Positions 1-5,686 of a DNA stretch of 5,686 nt are shown piece after piece. The notes beneath the pieces were generated by a model. It worked only from the letters and a program-made list of their open reading frames with translations. It did not search any database and was not told where the DNA came from. Position 1 is the stretch's first letter. Each line of letters opens with the position of its first letter. This DNA is from Bryobacteraceae bacterium (GTDB taxonomy: Bacteria > Acidobacteriota > Terriglobia > Bryobacterales > Bryobacteraceae), in the NCBI GenBank assembly GCA_025350445.1, contig JANXXV010000020.1, forward strand, positions 1 through 5,686. The letters are read 5' to 3'. The translations under genes and the position numbers were made by a program.

Positions 1-80
1 CCTCAACCTTTTTGAGAAAACCCCCATTCTACGGGCCTGCCAAGAGATGATCTCCCAACAAAAATCCATCCCAATTTATA

Positions 81-96
81 AACAGATGAATCTGTT
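81..96 (-). terminator. Small dyad downstream of the caspase-like gene, possible weak terminator
   Basis: A perfect inverted repeat (AACAGA, four-base loop, TCTGTT) lies 18 bases past the stop codon of the leftward caspase-like gene. On the minus strand it is followed by the AT-rich stretch TATAAATT and, a little further on, ATTTTT. The stem is short and AT-rich and the U-tract is interrupted, so this would be a weak intrinsic terminator at best. The rest of bases 1-113 shows no gene that I can support. Confidence 0.3.
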
Positions 97-113
97 GGAC
101 TTATAGCCGGACG

Positions 114-872
114 CTAGTGGGTGTGCATCTGCCAGTAAGCCATCCAGTCCACTGCAATAGAGTCGAGAGATGAAATCTGGGCGAAATTAAAGTGGTCGGC
201 CTTATTGAGCATGAAATGCTCTTCTAAAGAAAGGGGGCTGGTAAATTCCACCTGCGAAAACTTGTCCATAAACGTACTTTGAATCCCGCGGCTTATTGTA
301 GTAGCCTCGTATTTCGAAGTTATAGACGAAACAACGCACGTGTCTGGCAGATCTATTGCTAACAGTTGCGTAGTACCAGAAAAGCAGCTTAAATCAATCA
401 CGGCGAGTCGGACCTTTCCGCCCGTTCGTTTCAGCATGGGCTCAAAAACTTCCTCCAGGAAATCCAGATCCAAACGCTTATTGTTTTCGATGAATAGGTC
501 GTGAGTTCGTTGCTCTTGAGGTCGTCTACTAAACCCGTGTCCCATAATGTATATCAGAACCTGGTCCCCTGACTTGGCATGTGCGGCTATCGCTCTTAAT
601 TGCGTCGAGATATTTTCCAAAGTGGCCGGCAAAGATCCTGGTATATCCGCCTCGCCTCGACCAAAAAGCATTGTCGATTTCCACCTTTGGCTTAGTCCTT
701 GCTGGAAGAGCTGAAAGTCTCTTTTCATAATACCCTCCCGGTCCTCTCCAGATCCACCGAACATCAGCAGATGATTCTCAGCGTGTGCTGATGAAGAGAG
801 GGCGGAGGCCAAGAACAACAAGAGCCAAGAGTGTCTACTAGTAATCCGTGATTTTGATTGGTCGTTTGACAT
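114..872 (-). CDS. Exported caspase/metacaspase-like (clan CD) cysteine peptidase
   Basis: Putative cysteine endopeptidase of the caspase-haemoglobinase fold, 252 aa from the preferred ATG at 872. Residues 1-31 form a signal peptide: a basic N-terminus, a hydrophobic core around WLLLFLASAL, and an AHA cleavage site before Glu32, so the mature protein should act in the periplasm or outside the cell. The catalytic dyad is visible: a hydrophobic strand leading to His112-Gly113 (IYIMGHG), and a second leading to Cys163 in LAVIDLSCFSG. Both match the His-Gly and Asp-x-Cys-type blocks of metacaspases and of C13/C14 relatives. A later strand (VVSSIT) and the following acidic and aromatic segments fit the end of the fold. 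There is no prodomain or partner domain. The acidic residue usually two before Cys is Leu161, with Asp160 three before. A start at 986 would add 38 residues ahead of the signal peptide and is unlikely. The gene diverges from the FHA gene and is AT-richer than its neighbours. The fold is fairly sure; activity and substrate are inference. Confidence 0.72.
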   Translation of the reverse strand: MSNDQSKSRITSRHSWLLLFLASALSSSAHAENHLLMFGGSGEDREGIMKRDFQLFQQGLSQRWKSTMLFGRGEADIPGSLPATLENISTQLRAIAAHAKSGDQVLIYIMGHGFSRRPQEQRTHDLFIENNKRLDLDFLEEVFEPMLKRTGGKVRLAVIDLSCFSGTTQLLAIDLPDTCVVSSITSKYEATTISRGIQSTFMDKFSQVEFTSPLSLEEHFMLNKADHFNFAQISSLDSIAVDWMAYWQMHTH

Positions 873-1015
873 AAAGGATCCGTGCCGAAGGGCGGTTCGA
901 GGCAGCTTTCCAGAGTACGGATAGGGTATATCAAGGTTGTGCCCCGGAATTGGGGAAGATGTTCGGCCCACGAGCCCCGGAGGCACCTCGGCGCATCGCA
1001 GCGGGCGAGTTTACG
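873..1015. promoter_or_regulatory. Divergent intergenic region between the caspase-like and FHA genes
   Basis: About 143 bases separate the two preferred start codons, so promoters for both directions should lie here. An AT-rich patch near 927-932 (GTATATC) is the only -10-like stretch I can see. On the minus strand it reads TTGATATACC, but no convincing -35/-10 pair at proper spacing could be assigned on either strand. An imperfect dyad CCCCGGAATTGGGG sits at 942-955 and could be an operator, although two of its six pairs are only G-T. The assignment rests on gene layout rather than on a strong motif. Confidence 0.35.
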
Positions 1016-1462
1016 ATGCTCCTAGCCCGATCTCAGGGAGAAACGTGCGAGGCAGAGTTGGTAATTGCCGATGGGCCAACGCGCAAGAGTGAACATCACA
1101 ATTTGACTGGTACCCGCTTGACCATTGGCCGCGAGACCGAAAACGACTTGGTATTAAGCGACGCATCCGTCTCCCGATTCCATGCCGAAATCCTGCGGGA
1201 TCGAGCGGGATTCTGGATCGAAGATAAGGGCTCTGCCGACGGTACCAAGCGCAACGGTCTCCCCGTGAAGGGTCAAGAAGCTTTGGTCGGCGGCGACCAA
1301 ATCAATATCGGGAAATATTCCATACGATTCGACCTGCGCGATGAGAATTCGACCGCACCGACACAAACCAAGATGGTCAGGCCTGCAGTGACAGCCGCGG
1401 CGTCGGCGACAGGGGATTTTGATTTACGAACAGACTTAGGATCAAAAAGGGGCAATACCTGA
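1016..1462 (+). CDS. Small single-domain FHA protein
   Basis: Forkhead-associated domain protein, 148 aa from the preferred ATG at 1016. FHA domains bind phosphothreonine peptides and usually act with Ser/Thr kinases. The core spans about residues 33-103 and shows the family blocks in order: LTIGR (Gly38-Arg39), SRFH (Ser53 to His56), then GSADGT, and RNG (Asn80-Gly81). There is no signal peptide or membrane segment, so it should be cytoplasmic. The last 40 or so residues are rich in Thr, Ala and Ser and look disordered. In the GSxNGT block the usual Asn is Asp75 and the residue before it is Ala74, which are positions that touch the ligand in Rad53 FHA1. ATG at 959 or TTG at 950 would add 19 or 22 residues of Arg/Pro-rich sequence outside the domain. 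ATG 1016 has a GGGCGAG stretch six bases upstream, and I prefer it moderately. It is divergent from the caspase-like gene and convergent with the decarboxylase. No kinase is seen here, so its partner is unknown. Confidence 0.8.
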   Translation: MLLARSQGETCEAELVIADGPTRKSEHHNLTGTRLTIGRETENDLVLSDASVSRFHAEILRDRAGFWIEDKGSADGTKRNGLPVKGQEALVGGDQINIGKYSIRFDLRDENSTAPTQTKMVRPAVTAAASATGDFDLRTDLGSKRGNT

Positions 1463-1520
1463 CAAACCCAATACGGATGGCGACATGAGGCTGAAATCGC
1501 TCTAGAGTGGCAGGCCCCAT

Positions 1521-2915
1521 CTACACCAAATCGTCAGCCATAGATTGAATGAAACTCCAAACCTGTTCCAGATCCCGCTCAGTCGTCTTAATATTTCCAA
1601 TCGCCAGCCGTAGCACGAACTTACCGTTTAACACCGTGTGAGACAGAAACGCGATCCCACTCGCATTGATGCGGTCCAGCAGCGTGCGGTTCTGTTCATC
1701 GGTGCCCTTGTATCGGAAGCAAATCAATGACAGTGGCACCGGCGCGGAGAGTTCGAACCGTTCGTCACTGCGGATGTCCTCGGCAAGCTCGTGCGCCCAC
1801 GCGATGTGAGCACGGATGAGATCGGCTATTCGCTCGTGGCCGAAATATCGCATCACGAACCACAACTTTAAGGCGCGGAAACGGCGGCCGAGCGGCACCC
1901 CGTAATCCATGTAATTCACCGCGCCGGTGTCTTCGGCGGTGCGCAGATATTCTGGAACAAGCGAGAAGGCCCGCCGCAGAATGTCCGGGCGGCGAGTGTA
2001 AAAGGCGCTGAGGTCGATCGGTGTGAACAACCACTTGTGCGGGTTGATCACCATGGAGTGCGCGCGGCTGGTCCCGTCAAGGATGTGCCGCAGTTCGGGC
2101 GCCACCGCTGCCGCGCCGCCGTAGGACGCGTCCACGTGCAGCCACGCATGGTAGCGCTCGGCGATATCCGCGATGGCCGGGATGGGATCGATGCTGGAAG
2201 TGGACGTGGTGCCCGCGGTCGGCACGATGCAGCAAGGCTTGCGGCCCGCTGAGATGTCCTGTTCAATGGCTTGCGCGAGCGCAGCGGGAATCATGCGGAA
2301 ATCGGCGTCCACGGCAATCTTGCGTACGTTGTCCCGGCCGATGCCGAGCGCGATGGCGCCTTTCTCCACCGAAGAGTGCGCTTGTTCGGATGTGTAGACG
2401 GTGAGGTTCGGAAGGCTACCTCGGGTGCGGGCTTCCGGGTCGATGAATTCGCGCGCCGCCGCAATGGCGTGCATGGTGGAAATGGATGCCGTGTCGTAGA
2501 TGATGCCGAAGAACTCCGGCGGCAAACCAAGCCATTCGCGGAGCCAGCCGAGCGTTACCTGTTCCAACTCGGTGGCCGCCGGGCACGATTTCCAGAGCAT
2601 GCCGTTTACGTTCAATGCCGCGGTCAGCATTTCAGCCAGGATGCCTGGCGCCGAGGCGGAAACCGAGAAGTAGGCGTGAAATCGCGGGTGGTTCCAATGC
2701 GTGACACCCGGGATAACCAGGCTGCGGAAATCGGCCAGGATATCGTCGATGGACTCGCCTTGTTCCGGCGCGGAAGTGGGGAGTAGTTGCGTCAACTCTC
2801 CGGGCTGAACATGCGAAACGACAGGGTAGTCGCGAATGCCGGCCAGATAGTCGGCGATCCAGTCGACCACTTCGTGGCCGGCGCGGCGAAACTCGTCTGC
2901 GGGCATATCGGGCAT
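1521..2915 (-). CDS. Group II PLP-dependent amino-acid decarboxylase (aromatic-L-amino-acid decarboxylase-like)
   Basis: Cytoplasmic PLP enzyme of the aromatic-L-amino-acid/glutamate/histidine decarboxylase family, 464 aa, close to the roughly 480 aa of the family. Residues 7-28 resemble the N-terminal helix of DOPA decarboxylase (EFRR, then VVDWIADYL). Known active-site blocks are all present: HPRFHAYF (76-83), the His180 that stacks on PLP (QAHSSVEK), AGTTSTSS (234-241), Asp262 in HVDASYGG for the pyridine nitrogen, and Schiff-base Lys294 in NPHKW. Tyr323 (PEYLR) matches DOPA decarboxylase Tyr332; its retention favours decarboxylation over the aldehyde synthase side activity. PLGRRFRALKLWFVMR (starting about residue 341) is also typical. 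The phosphate-binding segment reads YDTAS instead of the mammalian QGSAS. Substrate is not decided by these motifs; an aromatic amino acid is the first guess. TTG at 2945 would add 10 residues and overlap the upstream gene by 26 bases; ATG 2915 lies 4 bases after its stop. It is the last gene of the probable three-gene operon. Confidence 0.9.
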   Translation of the reverse strand: MPDMPADEFRRAGHEVVDWIADYLAGIRDYPVVSHVQPGELTQLLPTSAPEQGESIDDILADFRSLVIPGVTHWNHPRFHAYFSVSASAPGILAEMLTAALNVNGMLWKSCPAATELEQVTLGWLREWLGLPPEFFGIIYDTASISTMHAIAAAREFIDPEARTRGSLPNLTVYTSEQAHSSVEKGAIALGIGRDNVRKIAVDADFRMIPAALAQAIEQDISAGRKPCCIVPTAGTTSTSSIDPIPAIADIAERYHAWLHVDASYGGAAAVAPELRHILDGTSRAHSMVINPHKWLFTPIDLSAFYTRRPDILRRAFSLVPEYLRTAEDTGAVNYMDYGVPLGRRFRALKLWFVMRYFGHERIADLIRAHIAWAHELAEDIRSDERFELSAPVPLSLICFRYKGTDEQNRTLLDRINASGIAFLSHTVLNGKFVLRLAIGNIKTTERDLEQVWSFIQSMADDLV

Positions 2916-2919
2916 GCTT

Positions 2920-4617
2920 TCAAGGTAACGTATCGGGGAACGCAACCGCGCCGGTTTCCCGCATCTTCGACGCTGCTTCCGGCGGAAGCTTCCAATCGCG
3001 ATCGAAAGAGCCTTCGGCGATTACGTTATCGAGGCCGCCTTTGAAAAGGATGAAATCCGGGAAGGTTTCGAGCGCGCGATAGGGAAACGGGTTTTGCGCG
3101 AGGCCGGTGCGATTGGACTGATCGGCGCGAGTCCACCACGGAAGGCCGGAGGCGATGATGGCGTAGCTCTGCCCCCCGAGCGGCGTTATGAACACAAGGC
3201 CGTAATCGGCTGCACCTGAATTCAGTTGGATGGGCAATCGCGCGGCGATTCCGGCGATGGCGGAGTTGGTGTCTTTGTTGCCGAACAGGATCAGATTCGC
3301 CGATTTCGTTTCGTGGTCAGTCACCTCCCCATCTGGAATCACACGATTGGTGAGCATCAGGCGGGCGCGCGGAGTGGACCATTCGGCGGCCAGATTCGCC
3401 TGGTTTCGGCGCCGGATCAAATCGTCTACCGATGGGGAACCGCCGGTGCCGTAAACGTAAATCTGGCGGGAAGCGACAGCGCGGCCGATAGGTCCTTCCT
3501 GGCCTTCCCGCTTTTGCCGGGGCGATGGAAGAGAGCGTTTCGCCACCCAACCCTTCGGCTCCCGGGTGAATGAGATGGAATCCTGCGGCTTGAGCTTGAA
3601 TGGGGCCCCATCCACGGTCAGATTGAGAAGCTGGACCTTGGTCAGCATCGGGTGGTCTTTCAGGTTCAGCGTGAAGGAGATGAGTGAATTCGTTTTGATC
3701 CTTAAATTATTCCTGGCCTCGAAGCGGACGTCTATGGCGGCAAGCGTACCGGGGGTTATCTGGTCGAGCTGGACCCAGTAGGCCGTGCCGTGCTGATAAT
3801 CGCGGGTAGAAAAGCGGACGCGGTCCGGTAGCGGATTCCGGCGGTACTGATCGAATGCGGAAAAGATCGCCGCGGCCTTGTAGGCGAAGTCCCCGGCGTT
3901 GTGGCGGACGCCTGCGTACTCCACGTATTCCACCTTCACGCCGGCGCCGCGGAACTGCTGGTGCCAGCGCCGCGTCTGCTCTGCCTTGACGAGGGGGTCA
4001 ATCTCGCCCTGAAAGAGTTTCAGTGGAAGATTGAGGGCGTTGCCGGCGAGTTCTTCGCTGCCGGGCGGCGCCGCCGGGCAAACGGCGGCGATGGCCGCCC
4101 AGAGGTCCGGACGCGACAGGCCGAGCCATAGGGTTCCTCCCCCGCCCATGCCGATGCCCGTAAGAAAAATGCGATCGTCGTCGATGGGGAAGCGGCGTTT
4201 CACATCGGCAAGAACGTCGTATACGTCCCTCTCGCCTAACCCTTGATAGCCGAGCGTTCCTCTGGCCAGCGGGGAGGCCACGATATAGTTCACGTCGCGA
4301 AAGGCGGGGAAGAAGCGGTTGGCATCCGCATCGGTTTCACCAGGACGATTCGGCCATCCGAATACGCGGCGCAGCGCGAGACGATGGTTCGAGGAGACGT
4401 CGTGCAACATGATTACCAGCGGATACTTTCGCGAGGGATCGAAGTTCTTCGGAACGTACAGACCGTAGGGCTGATCGGTGTCGTCCACTTCCGAAGCGAA
4501 CGTCACCGCTTGCGGACCCGTGGCGTAGGACTGGGCCGGGAGAGATTGCGCGGCGGAAATGGCAAGCAGAATCGCGCTTAGGGATCTACACACTCTTTCT
4601 GCACCACCGGAAGCCAT
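2920..4617 (-). CDS. Exported esterase-like alpha/beta-hydrolase fold protein lacking the nucleophile serine
   Basis: A 565-aa protein with a probable signal peptide (hydrophobic core about residues 13-24, LPA then Gln29), so it is likely periplasmic or secreted. Residues about 35-265 form an alpha/beta-hydrolase domain like the PHB-depolymerase/feruloyl-esterase-type enzymes: YGLYVPKNFD, PLVIMLHD (oxyanion side, 66-73), the nucleophile elbow at 151-162, Asp207 in FQGEIDPLV, and His239 in GVRHNAG. In the elbow the expected GxSMGG reads GIGMGG: the serine position is Gly156 (codon GGC at 4150-4152). Asp and His remain, so it may be a binding protein or pseudoenzyme, or use another residue. The C-terminal half (about 265-565) is beta-rich, with NPLPDRVRFSTRDY, ITPGTLAAIDVRF and LILFGNKDTNSAI segments; I recall this layout in large acidobacterial esterases, but its role is unknown. 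ATG 4617 overlaps the aldolase gene by 40 bases; GTG 4593 would still leave the whole signal peptide and is an alternative start. The decarboxylase follows at once. Confidence 0.82.
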   Translation of the reverse strand: MASGGAERVCRSLSAILLAISAAQSLPAQSYATGPQAVTFASEVDDTDQPYGLYVPKNFDPSRKYPLVIMLHDVSSNHRLALRRVFGWPNRPGETDADANRFFPAFRDVNYIVASPLARGTLGYQGLGERDVYDVLADVKRRFPIDDDRIFLTGIGMGGGGTLWLGLSRPDLWAAIAAVCPAAPPGSEELAGNALNLPLKLFQGEIDPLVKAEQTRRWHQQFRGAGVKVEYVEYAGVRHNAGDFAYKAAAIFSAFDQYRRNPLPDRVRFSTRDYQHGTAYWVQLDQITPGTLAAIDVRFEARNNLRIKTNSLISFTLNLKDHPMLTKVQLLNLTVDGAPFKLKPQDSISFTREPKGWVAKRSLPSPRQKREGQEGPIGRAVASRQIYVYGTGGSPSVDDLIRRRNQANLAAEWSTPRARLMLTNRVIPDGEVTDHETKSANLILFGNKDTNSAIAGIAARLPIQLNSGAADYGLVFITPLGGQSYAIIASGLPWWTRADQSNRTGLAQNPFPYRALETFPDFILFKGGLDNVIAEGSFDRDWKLPPEAASKMRETGAVAFPDTLP

Positions 4618-5510
4618 GCCTTAAACCACGCACGAAACTCCTCCCGCTTCGCTTCCTGCGCGGGCGTGAAAGGTACGGCGTGCCCGGCGCACTTGATTCC
4701 GCGCAGGACTGCGGCTTCCTTCACTCCTACGGGAGTGGGAAAGCAGCCGAGCCAGCCGATGAACTCATGCAAGCGGGCGTCGAGCAGCGCGGTTCTTTCG
4801 GCGTTGCCCGCAACCGCGGCCCGGTTTAGGGCCACCAGTAACTCAGGCAGGGCCGAGGCGATGCCTGAGATTCCGCCGGAAGCCCCTTCAGCGCGGGCTT
4901 TGGCGAAAATGCTGTCATGACCGGCAAGCAGTGCGAATGGCGCTTCGTCGCAGAGGCGCTTCAGGCCGGCAAACGTCTCCCAATCGCCGCTGGAATCTTT
5001 CACACCCGCGAACGTTCCGTCTTTCAGCAACTGCGCGGCGACGTCCAGCGAGATTCCATTATTGAAGACCGGGATGTGATAGAGAAGCGTGGGTTCGTTC
5101 CCGCGCGCGGCAGCCGCGAACTTGCGGTAAAAGGTGAGAATTTCATCCGGGGTGTAGCGGAAGTAATATGGGGGCATCAGGAGCAAACCCGCCGCTCCGG
5201 CATCGGAGGCGGCGTTGGCAAGCTCGATTGCACCGTCCAGAGTGGAATGTGAAACGTTGATCCAGATGGGGACGCGGCTGCGCTTCACCGCCAGGCTGAC
5301 AAGTCGGATTCGCTCCTCAATGCCAAAGTGTAGAAATTCGCCGGTGGTGCCCATGAAAACGATGCCGTCCACTTTGTGGGAGCAGAGAAAGTCGATCAGT
5401 TCCCAGGTTGCGCCGAGGTCGATTTCCTGCAGGCCGCGGCGGCGGGGAGTGACTGCGGCAACGTAAAGTCCACTAGGTGAACCCGCTTGTTTTGATGTTC
5501 TGGTAGACAA
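4578..5510 (-). CDS. DapA-superfamily class I aldolase/lyase (DHDPS/NAL/KDG aldolase type)
   Basis: Cytoplasmic TIM-barrel lyase of the dihydrodipicolinate synthase/N-acetylneuraminate lyase superfamily, 310 aa against about 290-310 for the family. Visible landmarks are AAVTP (18-22), GTTGEF (54-59, pyruvate carboxylate binding), the MPPYYF loop (112-117), Tyr144 in LYHIPVFNNG (proton relay), and Schiff-base Lys171 in GVKDSSGD. The enzyme therefore should form an imine with pyruvate or a 2-oxo acid. E. coli DapA has Arg138 five residues after the Tyr, holding aspartate semialdehyde; here that position is Phe149, so true lysine-pathway DHDPS is unlikely. A 2-keto-3-deoxy sugar-acid aldolase or dehydratase, or a hydroxyproline-type deaminase, is more likely, but the substrate is not readable. 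TTG 5510 is the only start: the codon before it is TAA, and CGGAG sits five bases upstream. It is the first gene of the probable operon and overlaps the hydrolase gene. Confidence 0.88.
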   Translation of the reverse strand: MSTRTSKQAGSPSGLYVAAVTPRRRGLQEIDLGATWELIDFLCSHKVDGIVFMGTTGEFLHFGIEERIRLVSLAVKRSRVPIWINVSHSTLDGAIELANAASDAGAAGLLLMPPYYFRYTPDEILTFYRKFAAAARGNEPTLLYHIPVFNNGISLDVAAQLLKDGTFAGVKDSSGDWETFAGLKRLCDEAPFALLAGHDSIFAKARAEGASGGISGIASALPELLVALNRAAVAGNAERTALLDARLHEFIGWLGCFPTPVGVKEAAVLRGIKCAGHAVPFTPAQEAKREEFRAWFKAWLPVVQKECVDP

Positions 5511-5515
5511 TTACA

Positions 5516-5520
5516 CTCCG
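5516..5520 (-). promoter_or_regulatory. Shine-Dalgarno that fixes the TTG start of the aldolase gene
   Basis: On the minus strand CGGAG stands five bases before the TTG at 5510, and an in-frame TAA immediately precedes that TTG. No in-frame ATG or GTG follows before the conserved barrel strand AAVTP, so this site decides the start in favour of TTG. Confidence 0.6.
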
Positions 5521-5533
5521 AGGTTATCCGAAT

Positions 5534-5539
5534 ACTATA
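5534..5539 (-). promoter_or_regulatory. Possible -10 element of the aldolase operon
   Basis: On the minus strand TATAGT matches the sigma-70 -10 consensus at five of six bases. It would place the transcript start about 15-18 bases before the TTG start, which leaves room for the CGGAG site. No good -35 hexamer is seen 16-18 bases upstream (TTCGGG-like only), so the call is weak. Confidence 0.3.
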
Positions 5540-5583
5540 TCCCGAAGATGGGTGGTCCCGAAATCTCCCCCGGGACGCCAGGC

Positions 5584-5686
5584 CTATTGAACGGTGTTCG
5601 AGATCTGACGGACGATGCGGTTCGTCACTCTCGACACCAGGCGTCTGGGATCGAGCAGATGTTGTGGGCGGAACGAACGCTGAGAC
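5584..5686 (-). CDS. Possible C-terminal end of an upstream leftward gene (partial)
   Basis: Reading leftward from the window edge, one frame runs 33 codons to TAG at 5584-5586, giving an Arg-rich, amphipathic tail (LLDPRRLVSRVTNRIVRQ, then ISNTVQ). About two thirds of its third codon positions are G or C, as expected for a real gene in this genome, but the stretch is too short for recognition. The exactly antisense frame on the plus strand is also open, from an ATG at 5548 to the window edge (46 codons), and base composition does not choose between them. If the leftward reading is right, its stop lies 73 bases before the aldolase start and the operon could extend further right. Confidence 0.3.
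   Translation of the reverse strand, partial: SQRSFRPQHLLDPRRLVSRVTNRIVRQISNTVQ

Noticed and set aside
2..16. Hairpin CTCAA / TTGAG near the left edge.
   Set aside because: A five-pair AT-rich stem with no U-tract in the right direction on either strand; likely chance.
44..54. Short palindrome GAGATGATCTC.
   Set aside because: Five base pairs, isolated, with no link to a start, promoter or second copy.
873..986. An N-terminal extension of the caspase-like gene to a TTG-, GTG- or ATG-type start at 986.
   Set aside because: It would place 38 Pro/Arg/Gly-rich residues before a typical signal peptide and overlap the divergent FHA gene region; ATG 872 begins right before the export signal.
1463..1520. 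Bidirectional terminator between the converging FHA and decarboxylase genes (includes the palindrome CTCTAGAG at 1500-1507).
   Set aside because: No stem with adjacent T-run could be found; the eight-base palindrome has no loop and is common by chance.
2271..2786. A 171-codon open frame on the plus strand.
   Set aside because: It lies wholly antisense to the conserved decarboxylase core and its Arg/Gly-rich product has no recognisable pattern; a shadow caused by high GC.
4243..4581. A 112-codon plus-strand open frame opposite the hydrolase N-terminal part.
   Set aside because: The opposite strand carries the hydrolase motifs; this product is low-complexity in Arg/Gly and unsupported.
1..5686. 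CRISPR array, tRNA or rRNA genes, insertion sequences, tandem repeats.
   Set aside because: No spaced direct repeats, cloverleaf-like segments, transposase frames or terminal inverted repeats were seen on reading both strands.

Overview
The window looks like chromosomal DNA of a GC-rich, free-living soil-type bacterium. The style of the genes recalls Acidobacteriota of the Solibacter/Bryobacter kind: a secreted esterase-like protein with a long family-specific C-terminal half, a eukaryote-like group II PLP decarboxylase, and FHA and caspase-like proteins. This assignment is inference from protein style, with no marker gene present.

Left part (1-1462): two genes diverge from a shared upstream region of about 143 bases. 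Leftward runs a gene for a small exported caspase/metacaspase-like (clan CD) cysteine peptidase with an intact His/Cys dyad. Rightward runs a short single-domain FHA protein. The peptidase gene is clearly AT-richer than the rest (27 of 60 bases are G/C at 181-240, against 45 of 60 at 2101-2160), which suggests a different history. The outermost 113 bases hold only a small dyad.

Right part (1521-5510): three leftward genes are packed as one probable operon, in order of transcription: a DapA-superfamily class I aldolase/lyase (TTG start with a good SD), an exported alpha/beta-hydrolase-like protein whose nucleophile serine is replaced by glycine, and an aromatic-L-amino-acid-decarboxylase-like PLP enzyme. 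The first two overlap; the last two are 4 bases apart if the preferred start is right. The FHA gene and the decarboxylase converge across a 58-base gap.

The joint role of the operon cannot be read with certainty. An aldolase/lyase on 2-oxo acids, an exported binding or esterase-like protein and an amino-acid decarboxylase would suit catabolism of an amino-acid or sugar-acid derived compound. The aldolase lacks the substrate Arg of true dihydrodipicolinate synthase, which argues against lysine biosynthesis. The right edge (5584-5686) may hold the tail of one more leftward gene. The best leads are the divergent caspase-like/FHA pair, the altered acidic position beside the peptidase cysteine, and the serine-less hydrolase kept in an operon.
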